Below are positions 8,230-15,482 of a DNA stretch of 35,354 nucleotides, in pieces. The notes beneath the pieces are model-generated. The model saw nothing but the letters and a program-made list of their open reading frames with translations, was not told where the DNA came from and ran no database searches. Source of the DNA: Casp-Chloro-G3 sp002816715 (GTDB lineage: Bacteria > Chloroflexota > Dehalococcoidia > Lucifugimonadales > UBA3495); contig JAQBUV010000020.1 in NCBI GenBank assembly GCA_027623815.1, positions 1 to 35,354 of the forward strand. The letters are read 5' to 3'. The first letter of the stretch is position 1, and each line of letters opens with the position of its first letter. The translations under genes were made by a program, and so were the position numbers.

Positions 8230-8931
8230 TTATACCGCCAGATACTGGCGCATCAAGTTCTGGTCCAGGGTGCCAGTGGGCCCTTCTAGCACAATCTCGC
8301 CTTTCTCCATAAGGAAGCAGTGGTCAGCGACGGTCATGGCGAAGTCCAGTGACTGTTCCACCAGCAGGACTGAAGTGCCCTGGCTTTCCCGCAGACTCAT
8401 AATCAAGTCTTCTATTTCCTGCACTATCGAAGGCTGTAGGCCCTCGGTAGGCTCGTCCAGCAGCAGCAGTTGAGGCTGTCGAATCAATACTCGCGCCAGG
8501 GCCAGTTGTTGCTGCTGTCCCCCGCTGAGGGTTCCCGCCAGTTTGGCCGGATTCACTTTCAAAGCAGGGAACTGAGTATACATTTCTTCTACACCAGCCT
8601 CACCCCGGTGTTTGCCTTTGGTTGCCTCCAGTCCCATCAGCAGGTTCTCATGAATGCTGAGGAAGGGAAATATATGCCGACCTTGCGGCACGTATCCGAT
8701 CCCTGCTCTGGCCCGCTGGTGAGGCGGCCAGGCAGTCATGTTATCTTCCTGATACGTCACCTTACCAGAGCGGGCCTTCAGGATTCCCATCACGCATTTC
8801 ATCAACGTAGTCTTGCCCACACCGTTGCGTCCCATCAGACAGACTACCGAACCATCGGGAACATCCAGAGAAACATCGGAGAGGATGCGGCTCTGACCGT
8901 AGGCCACCGAGATAGATTCCACCATTAACAC
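8230..8931 (-). CDS. urtE: urea ABC transporter ATP-binding protein UrtE
   Basis: One of two ATPases of the UrtABCDE high-affinity urea importer, related to LivF. The 233-residue product has Walker A GRNGVGKTT (34-42), the UrtE/LivF-type stretch YVPQGRHIFPFLSIHENL, signature LSGGQQQQ, Walker B LLLLDEP and a switch histidine region QSLDFAM. The start is GTG at 8931 with GGAG about 11 bp upstream; an ATG two codons in (8925) is the alternative. It is followed closely by ureA. A 225-bp repeat-bearing gap separates it from urtD. Confidence 0.94.
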   Translation of the reverse strand: MLMVESISVAYGQSRILSDVSLDVPDGSVVCLMGRNGVGKTTLMKCVMGILKARSGKVTYQEDNMTAWPPHQRARAGIGYVPQGRHIFPFLSIHENLLMGLEATKGKHRGEAGVEEMYTQFPALKVNPAKLAGTLSGGQQQQLALARVLIRQPQLLLLDEPTEGLQPSIVQEIEDLIMSLRESQGTSVLLVEQSLDFAMTVADHCFLMEKGEIVLEGPTGTLDQNLMRQYLAV

Positions 8932-8995
8932 GCCAGCATTAGCTCCATAATCCTGAGTTTATCGGGCTCCCTAAATACACAGCCGCGCTCCAATA

Positions 8996-9090
8996 GCTCC
9001 CCCTCCCTCTAACTTCCTCCAACCAGGGGAGGGAGGATTAGCTCCCTCTCCGTCGATGGGAGAGGGCTGGGGTGAGGGTGAAACCCCTCG
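8996..9090. repeat. CTCCCTC/GAGGGAG palindromic repeat, degenerate copy
   Basis: Located in the urtD-urtE gap. It carries nested inverted blocks (CCTCCCTC with GAGGGAGG; CCCTCTCC with GGGAGAGGG) and GGCTGGGGTGAGGGTGAA. The same sequence blocks occur at 15297-15428, 21409-21455, 25994-26125, 34475-34560 and 34976-35070. This copy lacks recognisable terminal repeats, so it is a fragment or a variant. Confidence 0.75.
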
Positions 9091-9156
9091 CGTAAACCGC
9101 CCTGTATTGCCTCTGTGGCCGTAGAACTACTTCACTAAACTTGGCCTTCCTAAACA

Positions 9157-10002
9157 TTAGTTCAGCGAATCCCCGTCCTGGTCGTGTCGGGAACTCAGCA
9201 CCGGCCCACTGGCGACAGCGTCGGCATCTTCGCGCTGCAGGGTTCGGCTGCGTCCCAGGTAGGCCCGAATCACCTGCTGATCCGACGACACCGTTTCCAT
9301 AGTGCCCTCGCTCAGGACCTTACCCAGATGCAACACCGTGACTTTCTGGGCAAACTGCCGAACAAATCCCATGTCATGCTCCACCACCACCACCGTCCGG
9401 TCTTGCCCAATTTTTTGCAGCAACTCCCCGGTCAGCACTCGCTCTCGGTGGGTCATGCCCGCCACCGGCTCATCCAACAGCAGTAGCGTGGGTTCCTGAG
9501 CCAGCAGCATGCCAATTTCCAGCCACTGCTTCTCGCCGTGGGAGAGTGCGCCAGCCAGCACGCCAGATCGTTCCGCCAAACCCACCTGCTCCAGAGTGTC
9601 ATGAATCCACTCGGCGTCTTTTTTGCCCAGCGACCGGAATAGGCCGCCCAGACTGCTGCGGAACCCGATGGACACTTCCAGGTTCTCATATACGGTGAGA
9701 CTGGTGAACACGCTGGGAGTCTGGAACTTGCGACCAATTCCCAACCTGACCAGATCATGCTCTTGCCGTTTGGTCAGGTCGATGTCCCCGTTGAACAAAA
9801 TCTTGCCTCGGTCGGGCTTGGTCTTGCCGGTAATCAGGTCCAGCAGAGTGGTCTTGCCCGCCCCGTTGGGGCCGATGATGAACCGCAATTCCCCGCGTTC
9901 CAGGCTGAAGTCCAGATTGTCCAAGACGGTGAACCCGCTGAAACTGACAGTTAGGGCTTCTATGGAAAGAATGTTTCCGGTGGAAAGGATGTTTTCGGTC
10001 AT
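9157..10002 (-). CDS. urtD: urea ABC transporter ATP-binding protein UrtD
   Basis: Second ATPase of the urea importer, LivG-like. 281 residues with Walker A GPNGAGKTT (44-52), a Q-loop region GRKFQTPSVF, the UrtD-characteristic signature LSHGEKQWLEIGMLLA, Walker B LLLLDEP and the switch region VVVEHDM. The C-terminus after AYLGRS (about 250 on) is a roughly 30-residue hydrophilic extension (QREDADAVASG...) beyond the usual end. The ATG at 10002 follows the urtC stop by 3 bp, with AGGTAGG serving as ribosome binding site inside the urtC end. Confidence 0.95.
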   Translation of the reverse strand: MTENILSTGNILSIEALTVSFSGFTVLDNLDFSLERGELRFIIGPNGAGKTTLLDLITGKTKPDRGKILFNGDIDLTKRQEHDLVRLGIGRKFQTPSVFTSLTVYENLEVSIGFRSSLGGLFRSLGKKDAEWIHDTLEQVGLAERSGVLAGALSHGEKQWLEIGMLLAQEPTLLLLDEPVAGMTHRERVLTGELLQKIGQDRTVVVVEHDMGFVRQFAQKVTVLHLGKVLSEGTMETVSSDQQVIRAYLGRSRTLQREDADAVASGPVLSSRHDQDGDSLN

Positions 10003-10005
10003 TGC

Positions 10006-11172
10006 CTACCTACTCCCTCCGATTCCTGGATGCAAAATCGCCCGCGCCTGGTTCCGCACCTGGTTCCGCACGTGACTCAACGATAATCTACGCGCCATCT
10101 GCCGGATATCCCCTCGGAAGAAACCAACGATGCCGGAGGGGAAAAGCAATACCGAGCCAATAAACAGTCCGCCCAAGAAGAACTGCCAGATCAGCGGGAA
10201 GGACTCGCTCAAACCGCTTTTGGCGCTGTTGACCAGAATCGCCCCAATCACCGGGCCCAACAGGGTGCCACGACCACCCACCGCTACCCAGACCGCAATT
10301 TCTATTGAGGGTAGGATTCCCATGTTGGTGGGGGAAATAATACCCACCTGAGGCACGAACAAGGCTCCGGCAATTCCGGCTATCCCACAGGAGACAGTGA
10401 ACACCAGGGTTTTCAGCATCACCGGGTTATAACCCATGAAGCGTACCCGGTTTTCGTCGTCCCGCATCGCCACCAGCAGCCTGCCGAACCGAGAAGACAA
10501 TGCGAACTGAAAGAGCAGGTATATTCCAACCAGTATTCCGACACTGATGTAGTAGATCCCGGTTTGAGTGCTCTGACTGAACACGGGAAAGCCCAGGATG
10601 GTGCTGTAATTGGTGATACCGTTGGTGCCGCCAGTGTATGCTTGTTGGCCCACAAACAGTAGGCTCACGATCAGAGCCAGGGCCTGGGTAATCAGCGCGA
10701 AGTAGACTCCGGTTATCCGGCTGCGAAAGACCAGGTAGCCCAATCCTCCGCCCAGGACTGCCGGAACGATGAAGGTCATGGGAAAGGCAATCCAGGCGAA
10801 CTGGAAGGGCCACCAGAAGAAGGGCAGGCTGTCTAACCCGCTCCAAAACATGAAGTCGGGGAGCTTGCCGCCCGCCGCCTCCAGCTTGAGGAACATGGCC
10901 ATCGCGTAGCCGCCCAGGCCAAAGAAGACTCCATGACCCAGGCTCAGCATACCGCCATAGCCCCAGATCAGATTCAAAGACATGGCCAGGATGGCGAAGG
11001 ACAAGAACTTCCCCAGCAGTCCTAGCCTGAAATCGGACATCAGCAGAGGCGCAATCAACAGGAGGGCAACGATCAACAGCAACGGCCCCCAACGCGACAA
11101 GGCGTTCGGGACGCTCACCGACCAGCGGCCTTTGCCGCCGACGTTAAGGTCAGGCTTCGTCACCGTGGTCAC
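10006..11172 (-). CDS. urtC: urea ABC transporter permease UrtC
   Basis: Integral membrane permease of the LivM family. 388 residues with about ten hydrophobic segments, including LLLIVALLLIAPLLM, the conserved WGYGGMLSLGHGVFFGLGGYA (about 70-90) and GVYFALITQALALIVSLLF. A soluble loop follows (MRDDENRVRFMGYN), then the permease coupling region GRGTLLGPVIGAILV. The start is GTG at 11172, overlapping the urtB TGA by 4 bp (GTGA), with GAGGAG just upstream. The C-terminal tail is basic and cytoplasmic. Confidence 0.95.
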   Translation of the reverse strand: MTTVTKPDLNVGGKGRWSVSVPNALSRWGPLLLIVALLLIAPLLMSDFRLGLLGKFLSFAILAMSLNLIWGYGGMLSLGHGVFFGLGGYAMAMFLKLEAAGGKLPDFMFWSGLDSLPFFWWPFQFAWIAFPMTFIVPAVLGGGLGYLVFRSRITGVYFALITQALALIVSLLFVGQQAYTGGTNGITNYSTILGFPVFSQSTQTGIYYISVGILVGIYLLFQFALSSRFGRLLVAMRDDENRVRFMGYNPVMLKTLVFTVSCGIAGIAGALFVPQVGIISPTNMGILPSIEIAVWVAVGGRGTLLGPVIGAILVNSAKSGLSESFPLIWQFFLGGLFIGSVLLFPSGIVGFFRGDIRQMARRLSLSHVRNQVRNQARAILHPGIGGSR

Positions 11173-12065
11173 CGGCTCCTCACTTTAGCCAAGCCGTCGG
11201 GCCGCCATTGCAGGAACAAAATGACCACCGCGAAGACCAGAACTTTCCCGACCACCGCGGTAGTGCCAAACTCAAAAACGGTGTTCAGCATTCCGATGAT
11301 GAATGCCGCCAAAATCGTGCCGGGGATTTGTCCCAATCCTCCCAGAATTACTACGATAAAAGCGTCCACGATGTAGAAGGTGCCCAGGGATGGGCCAATC
11401 GGGCCGATCAGGGTCAAGGCGCATCCGGCGATACCGGCTAGACCAGAACCCACGGCGAAGGTTAAGGTATCGACGCGTCGGGTGGATACGCCCAGGCTGG
11501 CGGCCATCTCCCGATTCTGCATCACCGCCCGCATGCGACGGCCTTCCCGAGTCCGGTACATGTACCAGTAGAGTCCCAGGAGACAGACGAGGACCAGTCC
11601 GATGATGAAGAGGCGTTTCATCGGCAGCAGCAAGTCGGCGGTAATAGAAAGTCCTCCGCTCAACCACTGGGGGGCCAGCACCTGCACGTTGGGCGCGCCG
11701 AAAATTGAGCGGGCTAACTGCTGCAAAAACAGCCCGACGCCCCAGGTAGCCAGCAAAGTGTCCAGCGGACGCCGATAGAGGAATCGGATCACCGATTGCT
11801 CCACCAGTATGCCTACCATGCCAGCCAGCAGGAATGACAGAGGTATGGCCACCAGGAAGGTAATCCCCGCCGAGACATCCCCGGTGAAGTGCAGGGAAAG
11901 CTGTTGCAGGGCATAGGGGGTGTAGGCCCCGATCATGATGAACTCCCCATGCGCCAGATTGATCACGTTCATCAGACCGAAATAGAGAGCCAGTCCCAGC
12001 GCAATGAGCAACAGAATTGAGCTCAGGCTAAGGCCATTGAATATTTGAGTCGCCCAGACTTCCAT
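11169..12065 (-). CDS. urtB: urea ABC transporter permease UrtB
   Basis: LivH-family permease, partner of UrtC. 298 residues, mostly hydrophobic. Diagnostic stretches are FGLMNVINLAHGEFIMIGAYT (29-49), RPLDTLLATWGVGLFLQQLAR (about 99-119) with APQWLSGG after it, and the EAA-like coupling region MRAVMQNREMAASLGVSTRR. The second and third match UrtB rather than generic branched-chain amino acid permeases. The ATG at 12065 has GGAGG about 11 bp upstream. The gap to urtA contains a hairpin that may lower expression relative to the binding protein. Confidence 0.95.
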   Translation of the reverse strand: MEVWATQIFNGLSLSSILLLIALGLALYFGLMNVINLAHGEFIMIGAYTPYALQQLSLHFTGDVSAGITFLVAIPLSFLLAGMVGILVEQSVIRFLYRRPLDTLLATWGVGLFLQQLARSIFGAPNVQVLAPQWLSGGLSITADLLLPMKRLFIIGLVLVCLLGLYWYMYRTREGRRMRAVMQNREMAASLGVSTRRVDTLTFAVGSGLAGIAGCALTLIGPIGPSLGTFYIVDAFIVVILGGLGQIPGTILAAFIIGMLNTVFEFGTTAVVGKVLVFAVVILFLQWRPDGLAKVRSR

Positions 12066-12367
12066 AACTGCCTAGGCCTCCGGAGCGATCCAGACGGTTA
12101 CTGCTCCACGCTGGCATGAAGCTCCAGCGCGATAATTGCCGACTGGTTGAATTGGTCCCGGCTGGCCCAGATGAGAATCGAGGAATGTTATGAAAGATGA
12201 AATGTAAGTAAGCCCCAGGGTATCCATTAGTCCAAGTGTTCCTTTCGGTTTGAGCGTTAGCATTCTACCGGGTAGAGGTTGCCAAACGCAACGGATGAAT
12301 CCCGGCGAGCAATGCCCTCCTGGGATTCATCCATATTGCGCTGGTGGTCGACTAGCCTCTGGAGTTA
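12066..12367. other. urtA-urtB intergenic region
   Basis: 302 bp without a supported gene; a 63-codon minus frame here has no family resemblance or ribosome binding site. The region holds the strong hairpin at 12293-12332 soon after the urtA stop. Confidence 0.5.
12293..12332 (-). promoter_or_regulatory. hairpin after urtA, possible attenuator or mRNA-stabilising structure
   Basis: GGATGAATCCC (12293-12303) and GGGATTCATCC (12322-12332) pair perfectly over 11 bp, with one or two further inner pairs. On the transcribed minus strand the hairpin is not followed by a T-run, so it is not a classical terminator. Hairpins in this position often allow high levels of the binding-protein mRNA relative to the permease genes; that role is inferred here. 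Confidence 0.5.
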
Positions 12368-13657
12368 CTAGTTAGTTGCCCCCTCTCGGAGGCCCTTCGC
12401 CCATTCATAAGTGTCCAGATAGGGATCTGGGACAACCGGCGCACCGGAATTCCAGATTTCGTCAATCTGGCCGTCGCTCCGAACCTCACCAATGCGGACG
12501 GTCTTGGCCACATGCTGGTTCACGTCATGAACGGTTACCAATCCGCCGGGTGCCTGATAGGTTAGGCCCTTGGCGGCCAGCTTGACCGCCGCGACGTCGG
12601 TGGTGCCAGCCTTCGCTACCGCATTGGCCCACAGGTAAACTCCAAAGTAACCGGCCTCAATGGGGTCGTCAGTTACTCGGTTTTCGCCATATTTGGCTTT
12701 AAAAGCCGCGACAAATTTCTCGTTCTCTGGGGTATCGGTGGTCTGGAAGTAGTTCCAGGCAACCAGGTGTCCCAGCATGTTATCGGCGCCGATGCCGGTT
12801 ATCTCTTCCTCCGCCACGCTCACCGACAGCGTGGGTAAATCCTCGGCGGAAATACCGGCGTCCTTGAGCTGCTTGAAGAAAGCGACATTGGAGTCACCAT
12901 TCAAGGTGCTGAATACCACATCCGGATCAGCCGCGCGGATCTTTGAGATCACGGTGCTGTACTCAGTGTGGCCCAGCGGCGTGTATTCTACGCCAACCGG
13001 CTCAAGGCCAGAACCGGCGAGTTGCTGGCTGATAATCAAGTTAGACGTGCGGGGGAATACGTAATCCGACCCCAACAGGTAGAACTTGGTTTTGCCCTGC
13101 TCCAGCAGGTACTCCACGGCGGGCACAATTTGTTGATTGGTGGTTGCACCGGTGTAGAAGATATTGGGGGATTGTTCTAGGCCCTCGTACTGTACCGGGT
13201 AGAACAGCAGGCCGTTGTTAGATTCAAACACCGGGAGCATCGCCTTTCTGCTGGCGCTAGTCCACCCGCCAAAGACCACCGCGACTTTGTCCTCCTGAAG
13301 CAGCTTCTTCGCTTTCTCAGCAAAATTCGGCCAGTCAGAGGCCCCGTCCTCTTTGATTACTTCAAGCTGTTTGCCTAGGACGCCGCCGTTGGCATTGATT
13401 TCTGCAACCGCCATTTCAGTGGCGTCTTTGACGGCTGTCTCAGAAATGGACATGGTGCCGGAAAGGGAATGTAATACTCCAATCTTGATCGTGTCGGAGC
13501 CTGAGCCGGACGCGGGCGGGTTGGCATCCCCAGCAGGTTCTGGCGCGGCGGAACTGCACGCGGCAAGGGCCAGCAGAGACACAACAAGTATCCCCATCAT
13601 CCATAGTTTCGTTATTCTAGTTGTGCCATTCAGGCATGATGAAATAAATCTGAACAT
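12368..13657 (-). CDS. urtA: urea ABC transporter substrate-binding lipoprotein UrtA
   Basis: Extracytoplasmic binding protein of the urea importer. 429 residues from the ATG at 13657. The N-terminus has a basic start, a hydrophobic stretch (WMMGILVVSLLALAAC) and a lipobox LAAC with Cys34 as the lipidation site, then a Ser/Pro/Gly linker. The mature part begins TIKIGVLHSLSGTMSISET, followed by EEINANGG-like and VVFGGWTSASRKAMLPVFE, all typical of UrtA/FmdD-type proteins. A longer in-frame start at 13852 would bury the signal peptide behind 65 residues and is rejected; AGGAGG lies 14 bp upstream of the chosen ATG. Urea is favoured over amides because of the urease genes. Confidence 0.94.
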   Translation of the reverse strand: MFRFISSCLNGTTRITKLWMMGILVVSLLALAACSSAAPEPAGDANPPASGSGSDTIKIGVLHSLSGTMSISETAVKDATEMAVAEINANGGVLGKQLEVIKEDGASDWPNFAEKAKKLLQEDKVAVVFGGWTSASRKAMLPVFESNNGLLFYPVQYEGLEQSPNIFYTGATTNQQIVPAVEYLLEQGKTKFYLLGSDYVFPRTSNLIISQQLAGSGLEPVGVEYTPLGHTEYSTVISKIRAADPDVVFSTLNGDSNVAFFKQLKDAGISAEDLPTLSVSVAEEEITGIGADNMLGHLVAWNYFQTTDTPENEKFVAAFKAKYGENRVTDDPIEAGYFGVYLWANAVAKAGTTDVAAVKLAAKGLTYQAPGGLVTVHDVNQHVAKTVRIGEVRSDGQIDEIWNSGAPVVPDPYLDTYEWAKGLREGATN

Positions 13658-13765
13658 CTTCGGGTTTCTCTCCTCCTGGTTTTGAATCAACGCGGTTCTG
13701 GGTCTTGGGGTCGCGCTGCACAGTGACCAGAATAGGCCGAAGGGATTAACAGCGTATTTCTGATA

Positions 13766-13783
13766 TGTAACATTTGTGTTACA
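13766..13783. promoter_or_regulatory. palindrome upstream of urtA, candidate operator
   Basis: TGTAACA-N4-TGTTACA, a perfect 7-bp inverted repeat about 110 bp upstream of the urtA ATG and 85 bp downstream of the MFS stop. The half-sites resemble the TGTNA/TNACA sites of GlnR/TnrA-type nitrogen regulators, but the centre is one base longer than that consensus. It is a reasonable candidate for nitrogen control of the whole cluster; the regulator is unknown. Confidence 0.45.
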
Positions 13784-13804
13784 CGCGGTGGGAGAAGGCA
13801 CCCA

Positions 13805-13826
13805 GGGCAGACCTAGGTGTCTGCCC
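13805..13826. repeat. palindromic dispersed repeat GGGCAGAC/GTCTGCCC, copy 2
   Basis: GGGCAGAC-CTAGGT-GTCTGCCC, the same 8-bp arms as the copy at 4109-4130 with a different 6-bp loop. It lies between the MFS gene and urtA. Confidence 0.75.
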
Positions 13827-13848
13827 CTACCCTGCAATATTGGGTCCA

Positions 13849-15087
13849 TCATGAAGAATTGGTTTCAGCAATCTCAGCAGCCAACTCGCCGCGCTGCGGT
13901 GGTGTGATGGTGACCATGACCACAGCCGCCAGCAGATAAAGTCCCAGAATCAGCCACCAGGCCAAGATGTAGCTGTCCAGCCAGTCCCGCAGGTAGCCCA
14001 CCAGCGGCGCGCCGACTCCCGCGCTAATCAGATTTATCGGCAATATAATTCCCCGAATAGAGCCCAGGAAGGCCCGCCCGTAGTAGGCCGCGATAATGTA
14101 GGAGTGCACAATCATTCCCGCCCCCACCGAGAGTCCAAAGGTTATGGTGGATGCGAACAGAAGGTACTCATTAAAACCGACGATCATCAACAGAATCGCC
14201 GCCACGAATCCCAGGAACGACGCGGTGGCAATGAAACGAATTGGGAATCGGTCGGCCAGCCAACCCGCGATCAAAACCATCGTCGCCGCGCCGGCAGCAT
14301 CGGACGCAAAGGCAAAGGACACCACCTGCGGGTCGAAGCCCCGTTCAATCCAGTAAGGAATCCGGTGTACGCTGGCCCCGCCCTGAGCCAGTCCCGAAAT
14401 GCCAAAAACCACCATCAGCTTCCACAGCGCGCCGGTGTGGAGGGCTTCCTTCACTGTCCACTGCACCTCTGGCGTATCAGGCTCAGGATGTGTGGTAGAC
14501 ACAGTAGTTGCTCTACTCACCGGGTCGCCGTCCACGGTCAGGCCCATGTCCTCGGGTTGGCGGCGCAGAAACAGGGCGGCTATTGGCATCGACAAGGACA
14601 TGAAGATGATAGCCAGCACGACCCAGGCTCCCCGCCAGCCCAGCCAATCAATCAACCACTGGGTGACCGGCAGCAAAATTACCCCGCCAACCCCCAGGCC
14701 GGTGGCCGCTACCGCCAGGGCTTTGCCCCGGTTGCGCCGGAACCACTTGGCTACCGGCACCGTGGTCACGATGCCGTTGGGCGCGGCCATACCGGAAACT
14801 CCGATAACGCCAAACAGCAGAATGACCTGCCAGGGCGCAGTGGTTCGACTGACCAATAGCAGGCATATTCCGATCAAGGGCGCAGCGGCGACGATTAAGA
14901 ATCTAGGACCGTAGCGGTCGATCAAGCGACCGATCAAAAAACTGGAGAAGCTGGCTGAAACCCGACGGGTGGTCTGCATCCAGCCGAACTGACTGCGCGA
15001 CATGCCCAGCGCCTGTCCCATTGGCAGGACAAAGAGGCCAAAGTTGAGGTTGCCGGTCGCCATGGTGGAGAAGTTAATCAACCACAT
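13849..15087 (-). CDS. MFS transporter (oxalate/formate antiporter-like or monocarboxylate-like)
   Basis: Twelve-helix major facilitator protein, 412 residues from the first in-frame ATG (15087). The loop after TM2 carries the MFS motif GRLIDRYGPRFL (about 53-64), and the second half has the matching GWLADRFPIRF. The substrate is unknown; the overall pattern is that of OFA/MCT-like members. The start is odd. The same frame stays open upstream, and residues KALPKGVFYGWVIVAT, which complete TM1, are encoded at 15088-15135. The only initiation-like codon there is ATA at 15138, with GGAG 8 bp upstream. No ATG, GTG or TTG exists before the in-frame TGA at 15181-15183. It could be linked functionally to urtA or to the monooxygenase upstream. 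Confidence 0.85.
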   Translation of the reverse strand: MWLINFSTMATGNLNFGLFVLPMGQALGMSRSQFGWMQTTRRVSASFSSFLIGRLIDRYGPRFLIVAAAPLIGICLLLVSRTTAPWQVILLFGVIGVSGMAAPNGIVTTVPVAKWFRRNRGKALAVAATGLGVGGVILLPVTQWLIDWLGWRGAWVVLAIIFMSLSMPIAALFLRRQPEDMGLTVDGDPVSRATTVSTTHPEPDTPEVQWTVKEALHTGALWKLMVVFGISGLAQGGASVHRIPYWIERGFDPQVVSFAFASDAAGAATMVLIAGWLADRFPIRFIATASFLGFVAAILLMIVGFNEYLLFASTITFGLSVGAGMIVHSYIIAAYYGRAFLGSIRGIILPINLISAGVGAPLVGYLRDWLDSYILAWWLILGLYLLAAVVMVTITPPQRGELAAEIAETNSS

Positions 15088-15482
15088 GGTCGCGACGATT
15101 ACCCAGCCGTAGAAGACACCTTTTGGGAGGGCTTTTATGGGGTTGGCTCCGTTTTTAGGTTTGGGATGACCACCAAGCCATCATATATGAGTGTAGGATG
15201 GGTTTGAAACCGCCTCTACTGGATGCCAAAATCAATCTAGGAATACCCTCTGGGAGGACGCTTGAAATGGCCCTCCCCCTTGGTAAACGCTTGTTACACG
15301 ACAGTTTTGGTGGATGGCGTCCTCTCCCATTGTGGGAGAGGATTGAGGTGAGGGGTATCACCCTCATCCCAGCCTTCTTCCCTCAAGGGAGAAGGAGTCG
15401 TTATTGGGCACCGCCAAAAAATGTCGTGTAATAGGCTTATCTAGGAGGAGAACGCCTTTTTGAATTTCTTCTGAAGATCTAC
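15088..15482. other. intergenic region with MFS N-terminal coding remnant and a MITE-like element
   Basis: The left part (15088-15138) still encodes the likely MFS N-terminus without a standard start. The 132-bp repeat element occupies 15297-15428. No other gene is seen. Confidence 0.6.
15297..15428. mobile_element. MITE-like element, copy 1 (132 bp, TA-flanked)
   Basis: Left end CACGACAGTTTTGGTGG and right end CCGCCAAAAAATGTCGTG are imperfect terminal inverted repeats, flanked directly by TA on both sides (15295-15296 and 15429-15430), as with IS630/mariner-type transposition. Inside are two hairpins (CCTCTCCC/GGGAGAGG and CTTCTTCCCT/AGGGAGAAG) around GAGGTGAGGGG and CACCCTCATCCC. A second copy of exactly the same length lies at 25994-26125. 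There is no coding capacity. Confidence 0.8.

Noticed and set aside
8996..9090. Repeated CTCCCTC/GAGGGAG blocks as a CRISPR array
   Set aside because: There are no regularly spaced identical repeats with unique spacers; they are nested palindromes shared with dispersed elements.
12072..12263. 63-aa minus-strand ORF between urtA and urtB
   Set aside because: No Shine-Dalgarno site, no recognisable motif, and composition like intergenic DNA.
13658..13852. N-terminal 65-codon extension of urtA
   Set aside because: It would place the lipoprotein signal peptide internally, and it runs through a repeat and the probable promoter.
14104..14859. Plus-strand ORF (251 aa) opposite the MFS gene
   Set aside because: His/Gln/Arg-rich antisense frame of a membrane protein gene, a typical artefact.
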